A stretch of DNA of 49,724 bases. It comes from an uncultured Bacteroidales bacterium (lineage in GTDB: Bacteria; Bacteroidota; Bacteroidia; Bacteroidales; WCHB1-69). The translations under genes were made by a program, and so were the position numbers. Each line of letters begins with the position of its first letter. Position 1 is the first letter of the stretch. The stretch is from the NCBI GenBank assembly GCA_900319925.1, contig ONQE01000021.1, positions 1 to 49,724 on the forward strand. Reading direction: 5' to 3'. Positions 1 to 7,764 of the stretch are shown one piece after another. Under the pieces are notes generated by a model that saw nothing but the letters and a program-made list of their open reading frames with translations, was not told where the DNA came from and made no database searches.

Positions 1-800
1 TCGCGGTTTTCGCAGTTCTGGAGGAAGGGTTCCATCGAGGGGACGTGCACGGTGAAGGCGTATTTGCCCTTGGCGTCCTTCATGCCGTCGGCAGCCTCTT
101 TAGCAGCAGCCAACTGGCTTTCCGTCAAGCCTTTCAGGTCATCCTCATTGTCCACGAAGAGCGCATAGCCGTTGGTGGCGCTGAGCACGTTGTTGCCGAA
201 CTTGAGGGTGAGAGCGGAGAGCTTCTCGTTGATTTCGCGGAAGCGGGCCTGCTTGTCGGCAGGGACGTTCGCACCGCCGCGCTCGAAATCCTTGTAGATG
301 ACCTCCAACAGACGCAGCTGCTCGGAGTTCAGGTTCTCCTTTTCGCGGTTGTTATAGACCGTCTTGATACGTTCGAACAGTTTGGCGTTCAGCATGATGT
401 CATCGCCGTGACGGGTGAGCATCGGGTAGATGGTGTCGGCGAGTGCCTCCATTTCGGGGCTGTTCATGCATTCGGCGAGGTTCATGAAGACGGCGGACAC
501 CTTAGTCAGCAACTCCCCGCTGTATTCGTAGGGGATGATGGTGTTGCTGAATGTCGGCGCTTCACTGTTGTCGCAGATGGTCTGGATGTTCTCCATCTGC
601 TGGCGCATTCCCGCCTGGATGGCGGGGAGGTAGTCGGAGGTTTTGATCTGGTCGAACGGCGGCACACCGTAGGGGGTATCCCACTCCTTCATGAAGGGGT
701 TTCCGGCGAGGCTGTCGCTTTCGGCCGTCTTTTTCTTGCAAGCGCCGCCGAGGAGAGCGGAAGCCACAACTAAGCTCATAATGAATAACTTATGGTTCAT
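1..800 (-). CDS. dcp: Peptidyl-dipeptidase Dcp-like M3 metallopeptidase lipoprotein (N-terminal part, runs off window)
   Basis: About 266 codons are visible from ATG at 800; the gene leaves the window at base 1, so the HExxH zinc site of the M3 family is not seen. The N-terminus (MNHKLFIMSLVVASALLGGAC, then KKKTAESDS) is a lipoprotein-like signal with a Cys at residue 21, though the lipobox is weak. The next part, with NPFMKEWDTPYGVPPFDQIK, FSNTIIPYEYSG and FREINEKLSALTLKFGNNVL, matches the helical N-terminal region of bacterial peptidyl-dipeptidase Dcp, which removes C-terminal dipeptides from peptides. The cell location is inferred to be the envelope. A strong Bacteroidota promoter lies just upstream. 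The identification rests on remembered family features; the catalytic domain is outside the window. Confidence 0.8.
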   Translation of the reverse strand, partial: MNHKLFIMSLVVASALLGGACKKKTAESDSLAGNPFMKEWDTPYGVPPFDQIKTSDYLPAIQAGMRQQMENIQTICDNSEAPTFSNTIIPYEYSGELLTKVSAVFMNLAECMNSPEMEALADTIYPMLTRHGDDIMLNAKLFERIKTVYNNREKENLNSEQLRLLEVIYKDFERGGANVPADKQARFREINEKLSALTLKFGNNVLSATNGYALFVDNEDDLKGLTESQLAAAKEAADGMKDAKGKYAFTVHVPSMEPFLQNCENR

Positions 801-846
801 AATCTTTGAATTTGATGTCCTTATTTGAACGTTTATAAAGAAAGGG

Positions 847-877
847 CAAAGGTACATAAATTACTAACATACGACAA
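847..877 (-). promoter_or_regulatory. Bacteroidota promoter of dcp
   Basis: Read on the minus strand, TTTG (877-874), 19 bases, then TACCTTTG (854-847) gives the Bacteroidota -33/-7 pair. It ends 46 bases before the dcp start. The -33 box lies inside the T-run of the mscL terminator, so the two signals overlap. Confidence 0.75.
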
Positions 878-887
878 AAAAAACAGC

Positions 888-916
888 AAAACCCGATCCA
901 TTTTGAATCGGGTTTT
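888..916 (-). terminator. Rho-independent terminator after mscL
   Basis: A perfect 10-bp stem, AAAACCCGAT (888-897) with ATCGGGTTTT (907-916), has a 9-base loop. On the minus strand it is followed by T-rich sequence (TTTTGCTGTTTTTTTT). It lies about 30 bases after the mscL stop codon and would end that transcript just ahead of dcp. Confidence 0.85.
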
Positions 917-944
917 GTCGATGTAGAGAGAAGAGGTCGATGGC

Positions 945-1376
945 CTATTTCTCTTTCAGCAGATCGCGGATTTCGGTGAGGAGTTTCTCTTCGGCTGACG
1001 GCTCGGGAGCGGGCGCGGGAGCTTCTTCCTCTTGTTTCTTCACCAGGTTGGAGGCCTTGTTGATCAGCTTGATCACGCAGAAGATACAGAGTGCCACGAT
1101 CAAGAAGTCGATGGTCACCTGGATGAAGTTGCCGTAGTTGAGGGTCACGGCTTCGGCCACCACATCGCCGGCCTCGTTGAGCTTCGGGGCGCGGAGCGTT
1201 GCCGAGAGGGTTGTGAAGTTGACGTTGCCGATGAGCGCGCCAACGAGCGGCATGAGGATGTCGTTCACCAATGAGGTGACGATTTTGCCGAAGGCACCGC
1301 CGATGATCACACCGATGGCCATGTCCATGACATTGCCCTTCATCGCGAATTCCTTAAATTCTTTAAAAAATCCCAT
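945..1376 (-). CDS. mscL: Large-conductance mechanosensitive channel MscL
   Basis: 143 residues starting [20 protein letters not shown]. MscL is a homopentameric inner-membrane channel that opens under membrane tension and releases solutes during hypo-osmotic shock. Visible are the short amphipathic N-terminal helix, TM1 ([20 protein letters not shown] followed by LMPLVG), a periplasmic loop, TM2 ([20 protein letters not shown]) and a charged C-terminal bundle with the helix [16 protein letters not shown]. The length is typical of the family. An in-frame ATG exists further upstream, but the start at 1376 is chosen because it matches the conserved MscL N-terminus. A TACTTTTG promoter lies 32 bases upstream and a clear terminator lies downstream, so it is a single-gene unit. 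Confidence 0.95.
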   Translation of the reverse strand: MGFFKEFKEFAMKGNVMDMAIGVIIGGAFGKIVTSLVNDILMPLVGALIGNVNFTTLSATLRAPKLNEAGDVVAEAVTLNYGNFIQVTIDFLIVALCIFCVIKLINKASNLVKKQEEEAPAPAPEPSAEEKLLTEIRDLLKEK

Positions 1377-1407
1377 AGCTTTAAAATTTTGATGATGAAT
1401 GAAAGCG

Positions 1408-1415
1408 CAAAAGTA
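1408..1415 (-). promoter_or_regulatory. -7 promoter box of mscL
   Basis: TACTTTTG on the minus strand fits the Bacteroidota TAnnTTTG box and lies 31 bases before the mscL ATG. Confidence 0.6.
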
Positions 1416-1493
1416 CAATTTTTTCTTTTGAATGTTACGCTTTTATGTAATGAAAAAAAGTGGGAATCAGGAAACATCCGGGCATAAAAAAAG

Positions 1494-1568
1494 TGATCTG
1501 TACTGGATTTGAACCAGTGACCTCTTGCCTGTCAAGCAAGCGCTCTAAACCAACTGAGCTAACAGATC
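1494..1568 (-). tRNA. tRNA-Val (anticodon GAC)
   Basis: Read on the minus strand, the acceptor stem GATCTGT/ACAGATC pairs perfectly. The D arm contains AGCTCAGTTGGTTTAGAGC. The anticodon stem CTTGC/GCAAG encloses the loop TTGACAG, giving anticodon GAC, which reads valine GUC codons. The T arm contains CTGGTTCAAATCCAG. The discriminator base is A and no CCA is encoded. A TATTTTTG promoter box lies 20 bases upstream. Confidence 0.95.
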
Positions 1569-1587
1569 GTCTGTCAAAAAGACGGTG

Positions 1588-1595
1588 CAAAAATA
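1588..1595 (-). promoter_or_regulatory. -7 promoter box of tRNA-Val
   Basis: TATTTTTG on the minus strand, 20 bases before the mature tRNA 5' end. The same box precedes the tRNA-Ser gene at 22519-22526. Confidence 0.6.
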
Positions 1596-1734
1596 CACTT
1601 TTTTCGATATGATTCGACACCGAAAACGTTTTTCTTGATTTTTTTCATAAGCTATTGATATTGAACTACGTAGAATGGCAATCCGCGTCTCTGCAAGGGC
1701 GTTTTGGGGTATTCCGAGGCTGTTTCGAGGCACA

Positions 1735-1769
1735 AAAAACGCGCGCCGGAGGCTTCCGGGGCGCGTTTT
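1735..1769 (-). terminator. Terminator after kce
   Basis: Read on the minus strand, AAAACGCGC and GCGCGTTTT-type arms flank a GC-rich, partly paired centre and run into TTTTTTG. The structure begins about 30 bases after the kce stop codon. Confidence 0.75.
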
Positions 1770-1799
1770 CGATAGGGGTTGCCGGTTGAAATCCGGGGA

Positions 1800-2627
1800 C
1801 TATTTCTTGAGTCCGAGGATCTCTCTCGCCTCGTCGGAGGTGGCGATGGGGCGACCGAGCAGCTTGGCCATGCGGACGACTTTGTCAACGAGTTCGCCGT
1901 TGCTCTTGGCGAGGACGCCGCGTTCGAGGTAGAGGTTGTCCTCGAAGCCGACGCGCACGTTACCGCCCATCACGATGGTGGGGGCGGCGAGGGTGAAGGC
2001 GTGGCGGCCGATGCCGGTGCTCGTCCAGGTGCTGCCGGCGGGGATGTTCTTCACGAGCCAGCAGAGGTTGTCAACGGTGGCGGGGGTGCAGCCGGGGACG
2101 CCGAGCACGAAGTTGAACTGCATGGGGGCGCCGGGAACCTCGCCCTTGCGGGCCATGGTGAGGATGGTGTCGAGGTGACCCATCTCGAAGCACTCGTATT
2201 CGGGCTTGATGCCGCGCTCGATCATGCGTTTGCCGAAGGCGCGCATGGTGGGCATCGTGTTGTCGAAGATTTCGTCGCCGAAGTTGCAGGTTCCGCAGTC
2301 GAGGGTGGCCATCTCGGGAATCGGGGTGGTGTCGGTCGATTGCAGACGCTCGTCGGGGGTCATGCCCACGGCACCGCCGGTGGACGGGATCAGGATGACG
2401 TTGGGGCAAGCCTTGTAGATGGCGTCCTCGCACTCCTGGAAGCGGGCGCGGCTCTGCGTGGGCGTGCCGTCGTCCTCGCGCACGTGCAGGTGCACGATGG
2501 CTGCGCCGGCATCCACCGCGCTCTTGGCTTCGCGCACGATCTCCTCAACGGTGTAAGGGACAGCGGGATTCTGTTCTTTTGTCACTTCGGCACCGCAAAT
2601 AGCGGCGGTTATGATCAGTTTTTCCAT
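1800..2627 (-). CDS. kce: 3-keto-5-aminohexanoate cleavage enzyme (BKACE family)
   Basis: 275 residues, the usual length for Kce. The enzyme acts in anaerobic lysine fermentation: 3-keto-5-aminohexanoate plus acetyl-CoA gives acetoacetate and 3-aminobutyryl-CoA. The sequence shows the BKACE TIM barrel with the metal-binding HLHVREDDG motif near residue 47, then IPSTGGAVG, PEMATLDCGTCNFGD, FVLGVPG and the C-terminal GGNVRVGFEDNLYLERGVLA, LGRPIATSDEAREILGL. The neighbour upstream in the same orientation is kal, the next enzyme of the pathway, which supports the Kce assignment over other BKACE activities. A 14-copy heptamer array lies directly before the start codon and a terminator follows the stop. 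Other kam/kdd/kal pathway genes are not in the window. Confidence 0.92.
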   Translation of the reverse strand: MEKLIITAAICGAEVTKEQNPAVPYTVEEIVREAKSAVDAGAAIVHLHVREDDGTPTQSRARFQECEDAIYKACPNVILIPSTGGAVGMTPDERLQSTDTTPIPEMATLDCGTCNFGDEIFDNTMPTMRAFGKRMIERGIKPEYECFEMGHLDTILTMARKGEVPGAPMQFNFVLGVPGCTPATVDNLCWLVKNIPAGSTWTSTGIGRHAFTLAAPTIVMGGNVRVGFEDNLYLERGVLAKSNGELVDKVVRMAKLLGRPIATSDEAREILGLKK

Positions 2628-2633
2628 GTTTAA

Positions 2634-2731
2634 GGTTTAAGGGTTAGGGTTTAAGGGTTAAGGGTTAAGGGTTAGGGGTTAGGGTTTAGGGTTTAAGGGT
2701 TAAGGGTTAGGGGTTAAGGGTTAGGGGTTAG
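2634..2731. repeat. 14-copy heptanucleotide array between kal and kce
   Basis: Fourteen back-to-back 7-bp units, GGGTTAA, GGGTTAG, GGTTTAA or GGTTTAG, fill 98 bases without interruption. The array occupies almost all of the gap between the kal stop (2736) and the kce start (2627), so it lies in the leader of kce. On the plus strand it resembles the plant-type telomere repeat TTTAGGG and offers many G-runs; the mRNA would carry the C-rich strand. Confidence 0.95.
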
Positions 2732-2735
2732 GGTA

Positions 2736-3010
2736 CTACTTTCTTTGGCATTGTTTGGGGACGACGCAGGTGCCGGAGGCGCGGCAGACGACGATGGGTT
2801 CTTCCAGGACGTCGGCGGCGGAGGCGCTGATGTCGGGGCGCGGGCGGACGACCTTGCGGGCCTCGAAGACCATCTTGCGGGAGGTGTTGCCCACTTTGGT
2901 GATCTCACCGACTGCCTCGATGTAGTCGCCGGCATAGACGGGGGGCCGCCGTAATGGGCGTCTTGAGAACTCATTCTCAAACGAATCATTGATGTTTTCT
3001 TTTCTTCCAT
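2736..3010 (-). pseudogene. kal: 3-aminobutyryl-CoA ammonia-lyase with internal out-of-frame deletion
   Basis: Kal removes ammonia from 3-aminobutyryl-CoA to give crotonyl-CoA in lysine fermentation. The start (MEEKKTS then [15 protein letters not shown]) matches the family N-terminus, but after codon 22 the frame changes. In the second frame the end of the hotdog domain is clear: [39 protein letters not shown] and [17 protein letters not shown], stopping at TAG 2738-2736. The intervening segment of roughly 35-40 residues expected in Kal (NLVDGARML-type) is absent. The junction is GGCGGC followed by CCCCC near base 2945. The whole gene is only 91 codons. It could be a true deletion or an assembly collapse. 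It shares direction and probably a transcript with kce. Confidence 0.8.
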
Positions 3011-3064
3011 AAGATACTTAATTTCAAAAATTTATAATAATATTGACATTGTTTTTCGAGACGG

Positions 3065-3072
3065 CAAAGGTA
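3065..3072 (-). promoter_or_regulatory. -7 promoter box of the kal-kce unit
   Basis: TACCTTTG on the minus strand, 54 bases before the kal ATG. It is divergent from the hsdM promoter 38 bases away. Confidence 0.65.
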
Positions 3073-3109
3073 CATAATTTTTCGAAAGGGAAGATTGTAT
3101 ATAATTTGT

Positions 3110-3117
3110 TATCTTTG
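3110..3117 (+). promoter_or_regulatory. -7 promoter box of the first type I RM operon
   Basis: TATCTTTG, 62 bases before the hsdM ATG. The -33 box is weak (TTTTCG near 3079). No terminator-like structure is seen between the genes from here to 12421, which suggests one long operon. Confidence 0.6.
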
Positions 3118-3179
3118 CAGATTGAATAAAATTGTAGAAAAAACAGGAATAATTACTCTTAACGATTGTTGAAATTATA

Positions 3180-5510
3180 ATGGAAACCTCTCATAATCAA
3201 ATAGTCTCCTTTATTTGGTCCATCGCTGACGATGTGCTACGCGATGTATTTTTGCGTGGCCAATACCGTGATGTGATTTTGCCCATGGTCGTGCTTCGCC
3301 GCCTCGATGCATTGCTCGAACCCACCAAATTAGTGGTTGAGGAGGAAATCAAAGAGAACGAGATAGACAACCTTGACGAGGGCGTGCTGAAGGACATCAC
3401 TGGCCTCAGCTACTTCAATACCAGCAAATGGACATTGAATCGTTTGAAATCGCAAGCTTCGGACAACAACGACATCCTTTACGACAATTTCATCGAATAC
3501 CTCAACGGCTATAGCGAGAACGTTCGCGATGTGCTGAAGAACTTCGAATACTACAGCAAAGCGCGTAAATTAGCCGACAATGACCGCTTGCTGGCGATTA
3601 TAGAGAAAATCACCGACCCGCGCATCAACCTCACTGACAAGGAGGTGAAAAACCCCGAGGGCATCATGCTGCCCGCCATGACCAACATCGGCATGGGAAC
3701 CGTGTTTGAGGAACTGCTGCGCCGCTTCAACGAGGAAAACAATGAGGAGGCGGGCGAACACTTTACGCCCCGCGACGCCATCTCGCTGTTGGCCCACCTC
3801 GTTTTTGAGCCCGTGAAGGACAACCTCCCCAAGATCATCTCCTTGTACGACCCGGCTTGTGGTTCTGGTGGAATGTTGACGGAAAGCCGCGAATACCTTA
3901 TGGATATTGGGGTCAGAAGCGCGGCCATCCAGCTTTCGGGTACGGAAATCAACCCGGAGACCTACGCCATTTGCAAGTCCGACTTGATTATCAAAGGTGT
4001 TGACCCAGGTGGGATGCACTTGGGCAACACCATCACCGACAACGCCTTTTCCGACAAGTCGTTTGGCTATATGATCACCAATCCGCCCTACGGCAAATCG
4101 TGGAAGACAGACAAGGAGAAGATTTACCACGAGAAGACGCTGCTTGACCACCGTTTTGAACTGCCGTTGACCAATTTCGTCGGCGAAGAGGAGGTGGTGG
4201 ATTGTACCCCGCGCACGTCCGACGGACAATTGCTGTTTGTGTTGGAGGAGGTTGACAAGATGAAACCGCTCGAATTCCAGCCACAGGGCAGCCGCGTGGC
4301 TTCCATTCACAACGGGTCGTCGCTGTTTACGGGCGACACAGGCAGCGGTGAGAGCAACATCCGTCGCTATCTGATTGAGAAGGACTTGGTTGATGCCATT
4401 ATCCAACTGCCGAACAACATCTTCTACAACACGGGTATCACCACCTACGTGTGGCTTTTGACCAACAAGAAGGCCGAAAGCCGCAAAGGCAAGGTGCAAC
4501 TGATCGACGCTTCGCAGGCCTTTGAAAAATTGAGGAAAAACCAAGGCTCGCGCAACTGCACCATCACGCCCGAACATCGTTCGACCATCCTGAAGACCTA
4601 CATGGACTTCGTGGAAAAGGAAGCCGATGGCGACAAGGTGGCCTCCAAGATTTTCGACGGCGACGACTTCCGCTTCTACAACGTCACCATCGAGCGGCCG
4701 TTGCGCTTGAAAAGCCAGTTCAACGCCCTGAAAATTGATGAGATGCTCTATGACAATGGCGAACTCGAGCTCTCGAAATGGCTGTACCAGACCTACGGCA
4801 ACCAAGTGTTTGAAGGTTTGGGCGCTGAGATCCTGGACATCAAGGAGTATTTGAACGACAACGAGATAAAGTTGACCGACAAGAAGTTAGCGAAACTCAT
4901 CAGCATCAAGGAATGGCAGAGCCGCCGCGAGTTGATGGATGCGGCCAAGCAACTGATGCATGCCATCGGCACGGAGGTCTTCATGGACTACAACCAGTTT
5001 GTCGCGAAGATTGAGGCTGCGGCCAAGGCATTGAAGTTGGATGTGAAAGGCAACAAGTTGAATGCCATCGCCCGCGCCATGTCGGTGACCGATCCAGAAG
5101 CCAAGCCAGTGGTGAAGAAACAGCATAAGACAGGCAGCAAAGAAGTGGAGAGACTCGTGGATGTGTATGGCATTGACGAGAAACGCCTTGCGGACTACGG
5201 CTTCTTCCCGGGCGAAAAAGGCAGCTATGTCGCCCAATATGTGGAATACGAGACCGACAGCGACTTGCGCGACACAGAAAAGATTCCCGTGAAGGAAGAC
5301 ATCTACGAGTATTTCCAGCGCGAGGTGCGACCGTATGTGGCGGATGCGTGGATCAATCTGCCGCCGACCAAGATAGGCTGCGAAATCTCGTTCAACAAGT
5401 ATTTCTACAAGCCCGTGCCGCTGCGCACCCTTGAAGAGAACGAGCAAGACATCCTCGAACTCGACCGTCAGAGCCAAGGCTTTATCCAGTCACTGTTTAA
5501 TTTGATGTAA
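3180..5510 (+). CDS. hsdM: Type I restriction-modification system DNA methyltransferase subunit HsdM
   Basis: 776 residues. HsdM carries the S-adenosylmethionine-dependent N6-adenine methyltransferase activity of a type I RM complex (M2S methylase, R2M2S restriction enzyme). The N-terminal helical domain (IVSFIWSIADDVLRDVF) is followed by the methylase core with the SAM-binding DPACGSGG (residues 224-231) and the catalytic NPPYGKSW (301-308). Residues from about 540 to 776 form a long C-terminal extension with a charged middle part, making this larger than the roughly 500-residue HsdM at 30102-31649. The start at 3180 follows an AT-rich leader. The stop is one base before the fic start, which indicates translational coupling. 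It differs from the second RM system in size and motif variants, so the two are not recent duplicates. Confidence 0.95.
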   Translation: METSHNQIVSFIWSIADDVLRDVFLRGQYRDVILPMVVLRRLDALLEPTKLVVEEEIKENEIDNLDEGVLKDITGLSYFNTSKWTLNRLKSQASDNNDILYDNFIEYLNGYSENVRDVLKNFEYYSKARKLADNDRLLAIIEKITDPRINLTDKEVKNPEGIMLPAMTNIGMGTVFEELLRRFNEENNEEAGEHFTPRDAISLLAHLVFEPVKDNLPKIISLYDPACGSGGMLTESREYLMDIGVRSAAIQLSGTEINPETYAICKSDLIIKGVDPGGMHLGNTITDNAFSDKSFGYMITNPPYGKSWKTDKEKIYHEKTLLDHRFELPLTNFVGEEEVVDCTPRTSDGQLLFVLEEVDKMKPLEFQPQGSRVASIHNGSSLFTGDTGSGESNIRRYLIEKDLVDAIIQLPNNIFYNTGITTYVWLLTNKKAESRKGKVQLIDASQAFEKLRKNQGSRNCTITPEHRSTILKTYMDFVEKEADGDKVASKIFDGDDFRFYNVTIERPLRLKSQFNALKIDEMLYDNGELELSKWLYQTYGNQVFEGLGAEILDIKEYLNDNEIKLTDKKLAKLISIKEWQSRRELMDAAKQLMHAIGTEVFMDYNQFVAKIEAAAKALKLDVKGNKLNAIARAMSVTDPEAKPVVKKQHKTGSKEVERLVDVYGIDEKRLADYGFFPGEKGSYVAQYVEYETDSDLRDTEKIPVKEDIYEYFQREVRPYVADAWINLPPTKIGCEISFNKYFYKPVPLRTLEENEQDILELDRQSQGFIQSLFNLM

Positions 5511-5511
5511 T

Positions 5512-6495
5512 ATGGCCAAAAACACAGAACCTACATACGTTCCGCCGTTTACGATAACTGACGAAATCACGACACTTGTCGCAGAGATTGCCGAAAAAGT
5601 GGGGCATCTTACGGCCTCGGCCGAGCAACTGCCGACACCACAGTTGCGTAGGGAAAACCGTATTAAGACCATACAATCGTCGCTGGCTATCGAGAACAAT
5701 TCGTTATCGTTGGATCAAGTGACCGCCATCGTGGAAGGCAAGCGTGTACTTGGCGCACCCAACGAGATACAGGAGGTGAAAAACGCTATTGGTGCCTACG
5801 AATTGATGTTGGAACTGAATCCGTATAAGGAGAAAGATATGCTGAAGGCACATAAACTGATGATGACGGACCTTGTTCGTGAATGTGGACGCTTTCGCAC
5901 AGGAGGCGTCGGCGTGTTTAACGGCGAAGTGTGCATTCACATGGCACCACCTGCCCAACGAGTACCACTGCTTATTGGCGAATTGCTTGACTGGGTGAAA
6001 ACCACCAAGACCCATCCGCTCATCAGTTCGTGCGTGTTCCATTATGAATTTGAGTTTATCCATCCATTTGCCGACGGCAATGGACGCTTGGGACGGATGT
6101 GGCAAACCTTGCTTCTGATGCAATGGAAACCCATCTTCGCATGGATACCGGTGGAAACCATCGTCAAGGAGCACCAACAGGAGTATTATGCTGCCATTAT
6201 GAAAAGCGACCATGAGGCGTCGAGCACACCCTTCATTGTTTTCATGTTGGGCTGTTTGAAAGAGGCATTGGATGAAATGGTGAAAAGTAACCAAAAAAGT
6301 AACCAAAAAAGTAACCAGAAAATCATTTCGGCCATGCGTGATAATCCGGTTGTTACCATTAAGGATCTGCAAGCCATTACGGGGCTTTCGGAAAGCGGCG
6401 TAAAAAAAATCATACGCCAACTTCGGGCAGATGGCATTATCGAAAGGGTGGGTGCTGCCAAAGGTGGGCATTGGAAAGTCATACAAACGATTTAG
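5512..6495 (+). CDS. Fic family protein (class II, self-inhibited AMP transferase type)
   Basis: 327 residues. Fic enzymes usually transfer AMP or another phosphate-containing group to hydroxyl side chains of target proteins. The Fic core motif HPFADGNGRLGR starts at residue 184. An N-terminal inhibitory motif of the class II type, SLAIEN (residues 57-62, fitting [S/T]xxxE[G/N]), is present. The C-terminus has a winged-helix-like domain (IKDLQAITGLSESGVKKIIR). A linker near residue 257 holds three perfect 12-bp repeats encoding KSNQ. The gene sits between hsdM and hsdS with 1- and 3-base gaps, so it is part of the RM operon. Fic genes are a known passenger in such operons; the target here is unknown. 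Confidence 0.92.
   Translation: MAKNTEPTYVPPFTITDEITTLVAEIAEKVGHLTASAEQLPTPQLRRENRIKTIQSSLAIENNSLSLDQVTAIVEGKRVLGAPNEIQEVKNAIGAYELMLELNPYKEKDMLKAHKLMMTDLVRECGRFRTGGVGVFNGEVCIHMAPPAQRVPLLIGELLDWVKTTKTHPLISSCVFHYEFEFIHPFADGNGRLGRMWQTLLLMQWKPIFAWIPVETIVKEHQQEYYAAIMKSDHEASSTPFIVFMLGCLKEALDEMVKSNQKSNQKSNQKIISAMRDNPVVTIKDLQAITGLSESGVKKIIRQLRADGIIERVGAAKGGHWKVIQTI
6283..6318 (+). repeat. Three 12-bp tandem repeats inside fic
   Basis: AAAAGTAACCAA occurs at 6283-6294 and 6295-6306, and with one change at 6307-6318, encoding KSNQ three times. Copy-number change would keep the reading frame and only alter the linker length between the Fic core and the winged helix. Confidence 0.9.
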
Positions 6496-6498
6496 ATT

Positions 6499-7758
6499 AT
6501 GCAACGATACGATACATACAAGGACAGCGGCGTGAAATGGCTCGGTGAGATTCCAAGCCATTGGGAGATGCGTAAAATGAAGTTTTCTTTTGAAGAAAGG
6601 AGCCAAAAAGGTTTTCCTAATCTACCGTTGCTTGCAGCCACACAGAATCATGGTGTAATTAGAAAGACTGATTACGAGAATCGTACTGTTGAAGCAACTA
6701 AATCATTGGATACTCTTAAATTAGTTGAAATTGGAGATTTTGTTATAAGTTTGCGTTCATTTCAAGGTGGTATTGAGTTATGTTATGAGAAAGGAATAAT
6801 TAGCCCTGCATATACAATCCTTAGACCAACTCACATCACAGCTGGTTATTTTAAGCATCTTGGGAAATCACCAATTTTCATACAATTGTTAAAGTCTATG
6901 GTGACAGGTATTCGAGAGGGCCAGAATATTGATTATGGGAAACTACGAGAGAATCTCCTTCCGATTCCTCCAATTGCCGAGCAAACCGCCATAGCCAACT
7001 ACCTCGACACCGCCACCGCGAAGATAGACGCCGCCATAGCGCAGCAGCAGAAGATGATCGACCTCTTGAACGAGCGCAAGCAAATCATCATCAACCGCGC
7101 CGTAACCAAAGGCCTCAACCCCAACGCGAAAATGAAGGACAGCGGCGTGGAATGGATTGAAGAGGTGCCGGAGGGGTGGAAAATTATTCCATTAAAAGCG
7201 ATAATATCATTTGTTAATGGATATGCTTTTGATAGCAATGATTTTAAGGATGAGGGAGAGGTGAAGGTAATACGTATTAGCAACATTGCAGATGGCACTA
7301 TAGACTATGAAGGAATAGCTTTTGTTCACCAAAACCAATCTTTATGCCCATATTTAACTAAAGCAGGCGATTTACTTATTGCAATGAGTGGTGCTACTAC
7401 GGGTAAAGTGGGATTTGATGATTTAGGTGGGGCATATGTTAATCAACGTGTTGGCATAATTCGTAGTGATTTCCAGAAATGGGTATACTATTGGCTTAAT
7501 ACTTCTTATTTCAAAGAGTATATATACTTATCGGCATTAGGATCGGCACAGCCAAATATCTCATCAAAAGGAATCAAGAATTTCCGTATCCTATTTCCTT
7601 CACTAGAAGATTATGAAAGAATTATAGAAAACTTGGAATTGTTATGTCAAAAGGTTGACAATGCCATAGGCTCTTGTGAAAATCAAATCTCCCTTCTTCA
7701 GGAGCGGAAGCAGATCATCATCAATGAAGTGGTGACGGGAAAGGTGAAAGTAATGTAG
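6499..7758 (+). CDS. hsdS: Type I restriction-modification specificity subunit HsdS
   Basis: 419 residues. HsdS chooses the DNA target of the HsdM/HsdR complex. The two-fold repeat layout is clear. Each half begins with a related peptide (YKDSGVKWLGEIPSHWEM and MKDSGVEWIEEVPEGWKI), carries a variable target-recognition domain, and ends in a conserved coiled-coil (KIDAAIAQQQKMIDLLNERK and ENQISLLQERKQIIINEVV). The recognition domains are more AT-rich than the conserved parts, as expected for exchanged specificity modules. No inverted partner copy lies nearby, so unlike the second system this S gene looks fixed. Stop and next start are 6 bases apart. Confidence 0.95.
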   Translation: MQRYDTYKDSGVKWLGEIPSHWEMRKMKFSFEERSQKGFPNLPLLAATQNHGVIRKTDYENRTVEATKSLDTLKLVEIGDFVISLRSFQGGIELCYEKGIISPAYTILRPTHITAGYFKHLGKSPIFIQLLKSMVTGIREGQNIDYGKLRENLLPIPPIAEQTAIANYLDTATAKIDAAIAQQQKMIDLLNERKQIIINRAVTKGLNPNAKMKDSGVEWIEEVPEGWKIIPLKAIISFVNGYAFDSNDFKDEGEVKVIRISNIADGTIDYEGIAFVHQNQSLCPYLTKAGDLLIAMSGATTGKVGFDDLGGAYVNQRVGIIRSDFQKWVYYWLNTSYFKEYIYLSALGSAQPNISSKGIKNFRILFPSLEDYERIIENLELLCQKVDNAIGSCENQISLLQERKQIIINEVVTGKVKVM

Positions 7759-7764
7759 ATAAAT

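Noticed and set aside
1779..2633. 284-codon plus-strand open frame opposite kce
   Set aside because: It is low-complexity and motif-free, and kce is certain on the minus strand.
3570..4805. 411-codon minus-strand open frame opposite hsdM
   Set aside because: It mirrors codon bias of the strongly supported hsdM frame and shows no protein motif.
6283..6318. fic 12-bp repeats as a phase-variation switch
   Set aside because: The unit is a multiple of three, so slippage cannot break the frame. Tetrapeptide repeats in this linker are common in Fic proteins.
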